Shown here: positions 10,824 to 22,487 of the stretch, in pieces
Position numbering within the stretch: the stretch's first letter is position 1
Layout: every line of letters begins with the position of its first letter
Position numbers and translations under genes: made by a program
The notes under the pieces: model-generated
What the model was told of the DNA's origin: nothing
What the model saw: only the letters and a program-made list of their open reading frames with translations
The model's database searches: none
DNA from: Neocallimastix lanati (nom. inval.)
Taxonomy: Eukaryota > Neocallimastigomycota > Neocallimastigomycetes > Neocallimastigales > Neocallimastigaceae
DNA length: 47,500 nucleotides
Assembly: GCA_016946835.1 (NCBI GenBank)
Contig: JACVTC010000004.1
Location: forward strand, 1,380,001 to 1,427,500
Direction of reading: 5' to 3'

Positions 10824-13079
10824 CTATTTCATTAATATTAATTATTAACAATAATAAATATAGTATGATTATTAATATTTATTCAATATTTACTCTATAT
10901 TTATTTCTTTTAAATCTATTTTATCTTATAATCCTAATATTAAATGTTATTTATATAATATTTAATTTAAATTATATATTGCCTATTATTATTAATATTA
11001 TTTATTTATCATTAAATGATTTTATTTACATTTCTTTAAGATTCGATAATTGATTTAAAGATTCCGGAATTTCAGAATAAATTTCATTTTCATTCAAGTT
11101 ACTAATGATAAAATAAAATATAATATTATTTAATTATTAATAATAAATGAATTAATAAATTATTATTTTTTTATTAGTAATTGTATTAATTATTAATTTA
11201 TAATTTATATTTAACAATTATATATAATTAAAATCGTTTATTTAAAAATAAAAAAAAAAATAAAAAATAAAAATTTTAATTATAATCTTACAGAAATTCA
11301 AGATTTTCAAGTTCACCAAATTGATTTGGAATTATCTTTAAACCATTATTTTCCAAATTGCTATATAAATTATTAAAATTATATTTAATTAAATAAATAA
11401 ATAATTTTTATTTATTCAATAAATAAAAAATAAAAAAAAAACATTTAATTATACTAATATTTCATATAAAATTATAAAGCATACAGATATTTAATTTCTT
11501 TAAGATTTATAATATCATTAGGAATATTTGAAATTTTATTATAACCAAGATCGCAAAATTTATATAATTTGTTTAATAAAGAAAGGTTTAATTGAAATAT
11601 CATAGTAAACATATTATTAATATTTTAATATTTAAATATTTTATATTTAATATATAACATACACATATGTGAGATTTTTAATATTAAATATTTCTTTTGG
11701 TAAGGTTTCTATTTGGTTATCCCAAAGATCACTTTAAAATAATAATAATTATATAAATATAATAATTAAAATAAATATTTATATTTTATTAATAAAATTT
11801 ATATTTAATCTATAATATATATTTATAGTAATGATTGATGTTAACATGTGCTCAAGTTTTTTAAGGTTCTCAATTTGTTTTGGAATACTAGAGATACCGT
11901 TCTCTGCTAATTCACTGAAATTTAAAATTTAATATTAAAATTTTTAATAAATTAACTATTAATTATTATGTAATAATGGACATAAAAATAAAACATTTTT
12001 ATATTAAAAAATAAAATTTTATATTATTTTTTTACAGATGTTTAAGATTTTCCAATTTCAGAATGTCATCAGGAATTATTTTTATATTATTTGCATTCAT
12101 AACTCTATTATATATATAATAGTTATACGTTTTATAGTATTATTATTATTATTATTTATTAAATGTTCAAACATTTATATTTTTTAAATAACAGAATTTA
12201 ATATTAATAGAAATTCAAGATTTTTTAAAAATAAATAAATAATTATATAGTTATATATTTATTATTAGATCTTTTCTTTAATAATTTAATAATAAAATAA
12301 TAATATTATTATTATTAAAATATAAATATTGATAATTAATTTTTATAAATTACAATTTTTCCAAATTAGTAACTTCAGAAAGATTATATGAAAGTTTAGA
12401 TAAATCATATATATCAATTTCTCTAATAAAAGTAATATAAAGTAAATAAATTAATTATTTAATTTATTAATAATATTATTACTTATTATTTTTTATATTA
12501 TGAAGATAGAAAAAAAAAAAAATAAAATTTATAAATAATGAATTAATTACAAAGAAATAAGTTTGCATTATTTTGTAAATTTAATTTTAGATTTCCTGAT
12601 AATTCATTGTGTATAAATGCTCTATTAATTAAAATTTTATAAATAATCATTATAATCATTATAAAATAAATTTATTATGAATTTTTTATCAAAAAAAATA
12701 AATATATATATATTTTTAATACGTAATATTTATTATAATTATATATATAAGTATCTTTTCTAAAATTACAATTCTTCAAGATCTTTTAAATTGGAAATTT
12801 GATCAATGTAATTTTGATTAAGTTCTCCATCTTCAAATATTCTATATAATTTATATTAAGTAATTAAAACACACATATATATAATAAAAATATAATATGT
12901 ATTAATATACTTTTTTATGCAATATATAATTTAATAATTTAAGTATAGTTATATTTTCTTCATTTAATATAATAATATAATTATTTTAATTATTTTCTTT
13001 TCCTAAAATATATTTTGATAATTATTTATATAGATCAATATTTATATATATATATATATATATTAAATTAAATATTTAC

Positions 13080-13379
13080 ATAGTTTTAACTTTTCCATTA
13101 CTGTTATTGATACAGTTTGAAATTAATGATTCATAGCTTCCTGATTTCTTATTTTCTAGATACTTATGTATTTCTTCACATTCATCAGAGTTATCATTAA
13201 CATTAGTATTAGAATCACATGGCTTTATCTCATTATCTTTGTTATCTGATCAATAACCTTGAGTAAAGCATTTTAAATCTTTAGCTTTACAAATATTATA
13301 TTTTGAATTATAAGAGCATTCTTCAAGGCTTTCATTTGTTAATATTTTTCTTTTAATATCAACATTACCTCTTAAATTA
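13080..13379 (-). other. Cys-rich module 2 of the LRR gene (single exon, nonsense mutation)
   Basis: A 300-nt exon paralogous to 10536-10823: ILTNESLEECSYNSKYNIC, AKDLKCF, then KPCDSN, SDECEEIHKYLEN, GSYESLISNC. All six Cys positions are kept, but an in-frame TGA at 13250-13252 follows CFTQGY. Same intron phase on both sides. Confidence 0.7.
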
Positions 13380-13602
13380 CTATTTTAAATGTATATCAAT
13401 ATATTTATAAATTACATGTAATTAATAAATTTATCATTATTTTAATAAGTATATACATAATATTTATTTATTAATAAATTTAATATTAATATTAATATAT
13501 TCATTAATAGGTACATTATTTTTAAATTTAATAAATTATTTAATGAATTTGGAAGCTCAGAATAAATTTGATTATTTGATAAATCCCTTTAATATTAAAA
13601 AG

Positions 13603-13636
<34 letters not shown>

Positions 13637-15250
13637 AAATTTGAAATTATTACTAGTAATTATAATGTAATAAACTTAACATTATTATTTGATTTATATA
13701 TTTACAATATTTCAAGGTTTTTGAGATTACCAAAAGAATCTGAAATTTTGGTAATTTGATTATTTGATAAATACCTATATATATTTTAATTATTTTTATT
13801 GATCATTATTTTTATTGTAATAATTAATTAATATTATTTAATATTTAATATTTATCATATAATATTAATATTAAATATTTATTATTATTTATTATAAAAA
13901 AGAACTTACAATTCTTTAAGATTTATAAGATCAAATATTTTATCTGGAATTTCTGTTATTTTATTATATTCAAAATTACTATAAATTTTTTTAGTTTTAA
14001 TATTAATTTCAAATAATTTATATATTAAACTTTTAAATATATATATAAAAAAAATAATTCATTAAAATATATACATTGTTACAAGGTCAAGATTGAACAA
14101 TTTATTTGAAATACTAGAAATATTATTATTTCCAAAATTTCTAATTATATAAATTATTAATTTTTTTTAATATAATAGTATTAATTTTAACATTTAAAAA
14201 ATAATTATTTTATATATAGAATATATTTTTACATGTGTTTAAGATTTTTAAGATTTTCAATTTTATCTGGAATTTTTGAAATTCAATTAATTCCTAAATC
14301 ACTTTTATATATATATATATATATAAATTATATTATTAATATATATAAATATATTTAGATATATAATAATAATAATAATATATAAAACATAAAATTAAAT
14401 ATTTAAAAAATTTAAACGTACAGATATTCAAGATTGTTAAGATTAAAAACGAAATCAGGGATTGAATTTAATTTACAAAAAGTTAATAGTTCTAATGGTA
14501 TTATATAATTTAATGAAATAAATATAAGATTAATACAAATTTTAATTATATTTATGAATCATTTTTTAAAAGTAGAGTAAAAATATTTTATAAAATATTA
14601 TAAACTTCATTATTTATATATATATATATTTGTATATATATAAAAACATATATATATGGATGTATGTATACATACATACACCATATAATTTTAATAATAA
14701 TAATATATAATACAAAAATTAAATATTTAAATTTTTAAAATTACAGATGTTCAAGGTTATTATGATTAATAGAAAAATCAGGAATTGAACTTAATACTAT
14801 ATCATCAATAGCTCTAATTGTAAATTTAATTTAATTAATTAAATATAAAGTTAATATAAATTATAATTATATTTATTAAAATTATTTTTTTTAATTATAC
14901 CAACAATTTTTTCAAATTTTCAAAGGTTGAAATATATCCTAATAATTTAATTGTTTCTTTTGAAGATAATATTCTAATATTTATGAAAGTAAAAAAAAAA
15001 TAACATATATCATTATGAACATATTTTTGTTACTACAATATTTATTATTGATATATTTATATATGTACAATAAAGTAAGAGTTTTAAGGTTCTTTAGAGG
15101 TTCTAGGTTTAATTTTTCCAAATTGGTTTGATATAATCCTCTAATAATAATATATTAATAAAACAAAATATTAAAGTATTATTTAGAAAAAAATTAATAT
15201 TTTTATTTTATTTTTATTTTATTTTATTTTTATTTTTTTATTTTTTTTTA

Positions 15251-15281
<31 letters not shown>

Positions 15282-16579
15282 TTAATTTTAATTCAAAATA
15301 TAAAAATATTATTAACATACAATTCTTTAAGATTAGGAATTGATGATATCCTTTCAATATCAGAATTTGATAGTGTAATGTCCCAAATTGCCCTTTATGG
15401 ACATAATTAATATGTATATATTTTATAAAATACATATTTTAATAAATATATATTAATAATTATAATATAAATAATACAAAATATTTATATTAATTATAAA
15501 TAATAAAATTTTATTTTTTATAATATATTATTTACTTTTCAAAAACAAATTATTAAGAGGTAAATATCACGTCTACATATAATATTATTTTTTATATAAA
15601 TATTTTGTCACAGTTACTTGTATAGATTAATATATATATTTGTTTTTCTATATTTTAATAGTTTTAATTATAATAAATAAATAAAATAAATATACAAATA
15701 ATAATAATAATAATAATAGAAGTATTACTTTTTATTAATTTGTTTCTATATAAAAATATATATATAAGGCTTATCTAATAAAATAAAAATATGTAATTGA
15801 AAAAAGTTAAGAATTTTAATACATATCATATTACAATATGATATATATTAAAATATTTAGTGACATAGATCATTTATTAATATAATATATAAATTTATAT
15901 TATCATCTTGTTTATTGATGAAAATAAAAATTCTATTAAATGAGGAGTCTAACAATTGAATATAATGAAATAAATATATAAAAGTATACTTATACTTAAT
16001 ATATTAATTTATTTAAAATAGATAAATCGATTAAATAAAATATATCCAATTCAAAATAATATATAATAAATATATAAATTGAAACTAGTTTATATTAACT
16101 ATTAAAGTTTAAAAATGAACTATATTTTACAGAATTTAATAAGAACTAAAAAATATTAAACTATTTATATAAACATTATATAATATACTTAAAGACAATA
16201 CTTTATACTATTTTATTTATGTATATGCTTTTATTTCTTATTTATTTACTATTATATTACTTTTTATTATTTTTTTTATAGTTATTAAAAAGATTCTTCT
16301 TTTTTAATATTTGATAATTCAAAAGAGTTTGTGGAAATTACTGGATTGTGATAAGGAAGTGTTGACAAAAGTATTATGGAACATATTAATGTATTACTAT
16401 AAAATAATAAACGAAATTATTTGATATTTCTTATCCAAGAAAAAAGTATTTAAATTTTTGAAAAGAAAAAATATAAATATTAAATTTTTATTTACCAATG
16501 AAATATCTAGGGAAAAGGATATTATTATATTTTTTAATAAGTAAAATTTTTGGTATTTATATTTTTTCTTTTATAAATT

Positions 16580-17110
16580 TATTTTAAAGAATTCAGAAGG
16601 TAATATATATGTTGTTAAAGAATTCTGAAGGTAATATATATTGTTAAAGAATTCGGCTAAATATATATATAATTTTAATAAATTATTTTATTACTAATGT
16701 TAATAAATTATATTATTACTATTAATAATGAATTAAATGAATAATAAATAATAAATAATAAATATCATATTTATTTTAAATATATAAATAAGGTTTATAT
16801 GAAAAAAAAAGAATTTCATTATGTATAATATATTTTGTTGAAGAATTCGGTTAAATTTTATATACATAAATTAAATACTTTAAATTTTTTTTTAAAAGTT
16901 TTATTGCTAAGCTATTATAAAAAATATATTATGTAATAAGTAATAAACATATAAATAAGGTTTATATAAAAATAATTTTATTATGCATTCAATTAAATTA
17001 TATACATAAATTAAGAATTTTAAAATTTTTTTAAATTTTATTTTATTACTAATGCTAATTATTATATTATTATTGGTGATATAGAATGAAACTTTAAATA
17101 ATAATAAATT
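16580..17110. repeat. Degenerate dispersed repeat (AAGAATTCGGTTAAAT family)
   Basis: TTAAAGAATTC(A/T)GAAGGTAATATATAT occurs near 16585 and 16613, and a relative with AAAGAATTCGGCTAAATATATATA near 16641. A longer unit with ATAAATAAGGTTTATAT, then ATGTATAATAT / GAAGAATTCGGTTAAAT and TATACATAAATTAA, appears at about 16785-16895 and 16935-17040. A third relative lies at 23340-23465 beside the putative LTR. Confidence 0.5.
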
Positions 17111-17321
17111 AAAATAAATATATTAAAGTTATATAGATTATAAGTATAAAATTATTATATAGTTAAATAGTAAAAAATTTATATTAATAAAATTATAAAA
17201 ATAACTTGTAAATGTAATTGTTTAGAAATGTTTAATACTTTAGTATAAATTATTGCTTATAAAAATTACTTTAATTTAGATAACTAATATTAATAGGAAT
17301 ATAAAATATTTATTTAACAAA

Positions 17322-17445
17322 ATGTTACTAATTGTCCAGTAAAATTAGATAATAATAAAAAGAATGTTTAAAGGTTACTAATTAGCCTGTAAAATTAGAT
17401 AAGTTTAGTAGAGGTTTACTAATTACCTTAAGAATTAGTATTATA
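17322..17445. repeat. Three-copy 45-46 bp direct repeat
   Basis: GTTACTAATTGTCCAGTAAA, GGTTACTAATTAGCCTGTAA and GGTTTACTAATTACCTTAAG begin near 17326, 17371 and 17416, each followed by a tail like AATTAGATAA. The third is most diverged. Confidence 0.6.
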
Positions 17446-18423
17446 AGTTTTATAATAAATAATTAATAACATATAAGGTTATAAAATGAATTTATTTCTA
17501 TTGAATGAATTTAATTATTTTCTTATAAATAATTTTATTTAGTTTATTAGATAAAGATGTGAAACATGATATATACCATCTTTTATCATTGGCTTATCTG
17601 AAATTATGTATATAAGAATTATTGATGCATGTGATATATTTGAATATAATAGTTTGATATGCGGGACTTTTTATGTAGTATTGTTATATTTAATTAACCT
17701 TTATTAATATTTTATAATTTATGAACCCAATTAATCAGGGTCTTCTCAAAATTACAATAAAGAAGAGTAGTTATTAGGAAATCTATATAATAATTTACAA
17801 ATATTAATAATAATAAATATACATTTAAAATATAATATATCGAAGTATAGTATAATATATAATAAATATATCAGAAATAATATATATAACTATATAATTT
17901 TTAAAATGAAAATAAGTATAATAAAGTTAAATATATAAGAATATAATTATTTAATAAATATGAATATAATAAATTATATCAACTATATATATATTTAATT
18001 ATAATTAAAATAACTACAACTATTTCCTTATATTATAATATATATAAGAATTATGTATTTTTAATATATACTTTGAAATAAATAAGAATATTTAAGTTAT
18101 ATATAATAATATTCTTATTATATATATTTAGAAGAAATTAACTATGTAATTTAATATATTTAGTATTATTATTAATAATATATATATAAATATTGAATAA
18201 TATATGAATAAGAAATTATTTCAAATATTATTACTGACAGAAGAGATATAAATTTAATAAATATTATTAAATATACAAATATGTTGCTACGCATATTTGT
18301 TTTATATCAAGTTAAATACATATAATTTTTACATTTAAAAATAATACTTAATTCCTAAGAAGTAATAACAAATTTGTTTATCATAAATTTACTTGTGTTA
18401 ACAATTATTATAATAATGAATTA

Positions 18424-18937
18424 AATAATATATAATAAATAATAAATAATAAATAATAAATAATAAATAATAAATAATAAATAATAAATAATAAATAATA
18501 AATAATAAATAATAAATAATAAATAATAAATAATAAATAATAAATAATAAATAATAAATAATAAATAATAAATAATAAATAATAAATAATAAATAATAAA
18601 TAATAAATAATAAATAATAAATAATAAATAATAAATAATAAATAATAAATAATAAATAATAAATAATAAATAATAAATAATAAATAATAAATAATAAATA
18701 ATAAATAATAAATAATAATAAATAATAATAAATAATAAATAATAATAAATAATAATAAATAATAAATAATAATAAATGATAAATAATAAATAATAAATAA
18801 TAATAAATGATAAATAATAAATAATAAATAATAAGTAATAAGTGTAATAAGTAATAAATAATAAATAATAAGTAATAAATAATAAATAATAAATAATAAA
18901 TAATAAATAATAAATAATAAATAATAAATAATAAATA
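18424..18937. repeat. AATAAAT heptamer satellite, ~510 bp
   Basis: A nearly perfect array of the 7-mer AAATAAT (about 70 copies). A middle part at 18712-18850 has interspersed 3-bp shortened units and AAGTAAT variants. Because the unit length is not a multiple of three, one minus-strand frame stays open for 193 codons (repeating LLFIIYY); this is a by-product of the repeat, not a gene. Confidence 0.95.
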
Positions 18938-19016
18938 GAAAAATGATCTTTTATTCAATATAATAATAATAAAATTCATTATGACCTAGTCCGCGTCTAT
19001 GCCGATAAAGCTAATT

Positions 19017-19047
19017 AGAGTCTGTTACGTTTAAAGGGGAGACTAGT
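19017..19047 (+). other. GC-richer island resembling site at 5170
   Basis: AGAGTCTGTTACGTTTAAAG followed by GGGAGACTAG, at the border between the heptamer satellite and the Copia fragment. A similar string, AGAGTCTGATACATTTAAGA, lies at 5170. It may be a mobile-element terminus; orientation relative to the Copia fragment does not fit a normal polypurine tract. Confidence 0.3.
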
Positions 19048-19074
19048 ATTCAAATATTTTATAAAACTTCAGCT

Positions 19075-20665
19075 AGATTTCATTTGATTTGATGTATCTT
19101 ATTTTTATCTTGTTTAGTTCTATAATTTCTCTTTTATGGTGATATCTTACATTAATATGTCTTGGCTTTGGGTTCACAGTTTCATTTTCACTAATGTGAA
19201 TAGTAGCTTTGTTATCAACGTTTATAGTAATGCATTTATATTTAAATTTTAATTCGCTAAAAATGTTTTAGTACCATAAGCAACATTTATTACAAACGTC
19301 AATTTCATAATAGACTTTCAGCAGTAGAAACTGCCACACAATGATGTAATTTTGAATATCAGTATGTAGGTGTAATTACCAGAAAACCAGTTGTAGATCT
19401 TCTTGTTTCTTTATCTCCTCCATAATCTGCATCCATATAAACATTCAATGTTGTATCTTTTGTAAATTTCAGTCCATAATTTTTGTTCGCTTTGAGATAT
19501 CAAAATACCTTTATTAAATTATTCTAATCCTCATTAGTAGGTTTATCTGATTTAGGCGAAGCTTCGTTTACTACAAATAATATATCAGAGAGCGTATATA
19601 TTTTTAAATATAATAAACTTTCAATAGCTTGCTTAAACTCTGTAATATTAAATTTCTTACCTTTTAACTCAGGATATTCATCCGGAATTATATTTTGAGA
19701 TGGTTTATAATCATCAATATTAAATTTACCTAATAAAACTTCCAAATATTTCTGTTGGTGAAATATATATCCATTTGTTGTTTTATTTTAGTTTTATATC
19801 AATAATTGTATCTACTGGACCAATATCAGTTATATTAAATCTTTGTTTCAACAATCGTTAATTTACACCTTCTTCTTTACCTGTTATGAGTATATCCTCA
19901 ACATAAATAGTTAACAAACATATTATTTTATTATTTTTACAGACTTACTCTTCAATATTTTAAAACCAATGTGTATTAATTCTTTATTTATTTAATTATT
20001 CCAGGGACGGCCGGATTGCTTCAATCCATATAATGTCTTTTTGAGTTTCCAAAAACTTTTTTTATATCCTTTCGTACATATATATTGATTACTTAATTCG
20101 TTTTTATTAACCTCATTAAATTCCTTATTGTTTATTTGGTTATTTATTTCATTTGATGAATTAATTTCATCATTACCTCTCAAATTTTAATTAAATTTTA
20201 ATTTTTGAATATTATTGTTTTTATACTTATCAAAACTTAGTTGCTCTTTGATTATGTTACCTTTTATGTTATTACCTTCGAAATTTTTAATTGAAGAATG
20301 ATTTTTATTTTTACTCTTAGAATTTTCGATATTTGAATTCAAATTCAAATTCTCATTTATTTGTTTATTTGAAATATTTGAAATATTAAATTTATTATTA
20401 GTAGTATCATATGAAATTGAGAATTTTTGCTCAATTCCATTTTCTTCGCAAAAATTTGTAAAATTTTTATTAGTGAATTCTGTCATCAGAACGTATTCAC
20501 TTTATGTTCTTGTTGTATATATTTTTTATTTTATTATACCATATTTTAAATTTGTTATATATTTCACTTTTGTTTTTAATGAAGAAAACTCATAAATACT
20601 TTGTATAATCATCTAATACAGTGAGAAAAAATATATTTCCATATATTGATGTATCTGGAGAAGAT
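19075..20665 (-). pseudogene. Ty1/Copia retrotransposon pol remnant (integrase, RT, RNase H)
   Basis: Minus strand, 5' to 3'. Integrase core from 20665: TSIYGN, FFLTVLDDYTKY, FFIKNKSEIYNKF, IRSDD then TEFTNKNFTNFCEENGI. A Ser/Asn/Lys-rich linker. Reverse transcriptase pieces: SFWKLKKTLYGLKQSGRPWN near 20060-19995, then IYVEDILITG (the Y-x-D-D region, D changed to E) near 19900, and the connection segment ending LLYLKIYTLSDILFVVNEASP. RNase H: YMDADYGGDKETRRSTTG near 19435 and VDNKATIHISENE with NPKPRHINVRYHH near 19220-19150. The order is the Copia order. Several stops, frameshifts and deletions (much of the RT palm is gone) make it inactive. The 5' end abuts a Gypsy fragment in opposite orientation near 20670-20690. 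No LTR was identified for it. Confidence 0.85.
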
Positions 20666-20684
20666 ACAATGGCCACTTCGAATA

Positions 20685-21960
20685 TGGCTACTTCGAATAT
20701 TTGGTCATGCCTTTTTGTTTAAAGAATGCCCAGTCGTATTTCGACACCTTATAAACGACGTTCTTGAAGATATTCTCAGTTTTTTCGTTTTTAGCTATAT
20801 TGATGATATCATTATTTTTTAATCCGATCTTGAAACACATCTCGATCACCTTGACGAAGTTTTACAAAGATTAAGATCTGGTCTCTATGCCAAATTAGAA
20901 AAATGCGAATTTTGCATTCCTTTCTTAGACTTTCTTGGTCATCAAATTTCTACAGATGGTATACTTTTGGACTATAAGAAAATATCTTCTATCCTCGAAT
21001 GGCCCACTCAAACCATTGTTAAAGAAATTTAACAATTTTTAGGATTATTCAACTACTACCAAAGATTTATTCCGAACTTTGCCAAAATTGCGTAACCTCT
21101 CACTTCACTCTTTAAGAAATCTGCTAAGTTCATTTGGTATAAAGAAGTTCAAGAAGCATTCAACCTTATTAAATATAAAATTTCTACTGCACCAGTTCTT
21201 GTTTAACCAGATTGTGATATCCCATTTATGGTTGAAACTGATTATAACAACTTTGCTATTGGGGCTAGTCATTTTGATATTCAAAAAACTATTAATCTCT
21301 TAAACCAAGATTTTTGGTGGTCTTCTCTCTCTACTAAGGCTAAAGATTATGCTCGCTAGTGTGAAACATGTTTTCGTACTAAAGAGTCTCGACATAAACC
21401 TTATGGATTCCTCCAATCATTTGAAATCCCATCTCACCCTTGGTCTTCGATATCAATAGACTTTATAAAGGATCTTCCTAAATCTAATGGTTTCACTTGC
21501 ATCTTTGTTGTAGTTGATCTATTCTTTAAAATGGCTCATTTCTCTTCCCTTTCAAATGTTCCTTCTGTTACTGATACTGCTTCAGTATTTATGAAAACAA
21601 TCTTTCGCCTTCATGGTCTACCTGATGGCATCATTTCTGATCGAGGTACTCAGTTTACATCTAAATTTTTGATTGTCATCTGCAATGCTTTAAACAACAA
21701 AATGAAATTTTCAACTCTCTTTCAATACCAGACTAATAGTTTGACGGAGAGGGTGAATTCCATTGTTGAACAATACTTAAGATGTTTCACAAATTAAGAA
21801 GGTTCCGACTGGAATAAATATTTTTATTTCGCAGAATTCAGTTATAATAATGCTATTCAAGAATTCTCTAACTTTTATCTTTCTTTGCTAACTATGGATT
21901 CAATCCTAAACATTCTCCTGAAATCCCAAACAATATTGACGTCCCTAGAGCTGAAGAATT
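20685..21960 (+). pseudogene. Ty3/Gypsy retrotransposon pol remnant (RT, integrase)
   Basis: Plus strand. RT: FEYLVMPF, FRHLINDVLEDIL, SYIDDIIIF (catalytic Y-x-D-D near 20795), CEFCIPFLDFLGHQIS, then the connection segment with FLGLFNYYQRFIPNFAKIA. It passes into the start of RNase H (VETDYNNFAIGA, about 21235-21270) and then jumps straight to the integrase zinc-binding region (QDFWWSSL, CETCFRTKESRHKPYG), so most of RNase H is deleted. Integrase core: IDFIKDLP, FVVVDLF, IISDRGTQF, TERVNSIVEQYLR, keeping the D-D-E residues. In-frame stops fall near 21029, 21092, 21206, 21357 and 21795, plus frameshifts near 20815 and 21870. The element ends after IPNNIDVPRAEELA (about 21965). Confidence 0.88.
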
Positions 21961-21964
21961 GGCA

Positions 21965-22487
21965 GGAAAGGAAAGAGGTAGTGAGGTATTCTTTACTAGG
22001 AGGAGCGAAATAGTGAAGATATATAGTAAAATTGATATACAAAATCATCGGCATTTTCGACGTTGTCGGAAAATAGAGGTTTTTGAATGTTGAACAATTT
22101 TTGAAAAGAAGAAGGGTTATCAACATTATTGGATGTTGAATCCAAGAAGGAGAGTTCATAAGGGACTTAGAAGGATATCAATTTTTTATCAGCTTAAAGA
22201 TTGGCAACAGTTTGTTTTGTCCATTCTTCAATGTTTGAATTAATAACTTTGTATTCGCGATACAAAGCTCTACTGGAGAATTGCTTAGATGAATTAGTCT
22301 CATTTAATTTTGTATTACGAATTGTTTCTAAACGTATATGTTTGCTAGAGGTGGTTGTAGGAGGAGATTCTAGATTGGCCGACTTAGGAGTAGAAATTGA
22401 TGCCATAGGAATGACAGGAGTAGTAATAGGGACAACTTCAATAATAGGATCTTTTTCCCTTATTTTTATTTTTGGATTGAGGTGCAA
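21965..22487 (-). pseudogene. Possible Gypsy gag fragment
   Basis: Minus strand. An open frame at 22487-22194 encodes a Pro/Thr/Ser-rich segment followed by a possible helix ending EEWTKQTVANL. After a frame change, 22110-22000 gives KPLFSDNVENADDFVYQFYYIF, which has the shape of the Gag entry motif (P-x-F-x-G-x...-F-x-x-F) of Ty3/Gypsy elements. With the LTR-like sequence upstream on the same strand (22929-23315), a truncated 5' end of a Gypsy element is the best guess. Its downstream pol is absent: it stops where the oppositely oriented pol remnant begins. Confidence 0.4.

Larger units (their letters stand above)
8780..15392 (-). pseudogene. Decayed multi-exon leucine-rich-repeat protein gene with CBM18 C-terminus
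   Basis: Minus-strand exons recognised (plus coordinates, 5' to 3' of the gene): 15321-15392, 15069-15140, 14905-14973, 14745-14813, 14422-14491, 14233-14301, 14075-14140, 13910-13978, 13706-13774, 13515-13586, 13080-13379, 12770-12841, 12551-12621, 12354-12422, 12036-12104, 11846-11914, 11663-11731, 11485-11553, 11292-11360, 11030-11101, 10536-10823, 10328-10405, 10116-10187, 9897-9962, 9651-9719, 9482-9550, 9275-9343, 8780-9124. Most are 66, 69 or 72 nt, encode one LRR of 22-24 residues (pattern DLSNNQI..IPDSLGNLKNLEIL) and sit between phase-2 introns. The order is LRRs, Cys-rich module, LRRs, second Cys-rich module, LRRs, two CBM18. Such proteins are usually secreted or surface-bound. No signal peptide or start codon is visible, so the 5' end is missing. 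Lesions: stops at 8879-8881, 9319-9321, 13250-13252, 14283-14285; frame break near 9040-9060; altered splice dinucleotides at 9480-9481, 9720-9721, 11554-11555; exons of 70 and 71 nt. Confidence 0.8.
15393..18416. other. A/T-rich segment with degenerate repeats
   Basis: No gene seen. No further LRR exon or signal peptide for the LRR pseudogene can be found here, although its 5' end would be expected. Between 16290 and 16400 and between 17540 and 17770 the base composition is a little less A/T-biased, which could mark old mobile-element sequence, but no frame gives a recognisable protein. Two repeat groups are listed separately. Confidence 0.55.

Noticed and set aside
9742-11053. Short plus-strand frames (87 and 62 codons) between LRR exons
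   Set aside because: They cover introns and antisense LRR exons of the minus-strand gene.
12190-12230. Additional LRR exon on the minus strand
   Set aside because: Only the KNLEFL part matches and there is no acceptor or full repeat; at most a fragment of a lost exon.
18398-18979. 193-codon minus-strand open frame repeating LLFIIYY
   Set aside because: It is the translation of a 7-bp satellite, which stays open in this frame by arithmetic; no start context, domain or codon signal.
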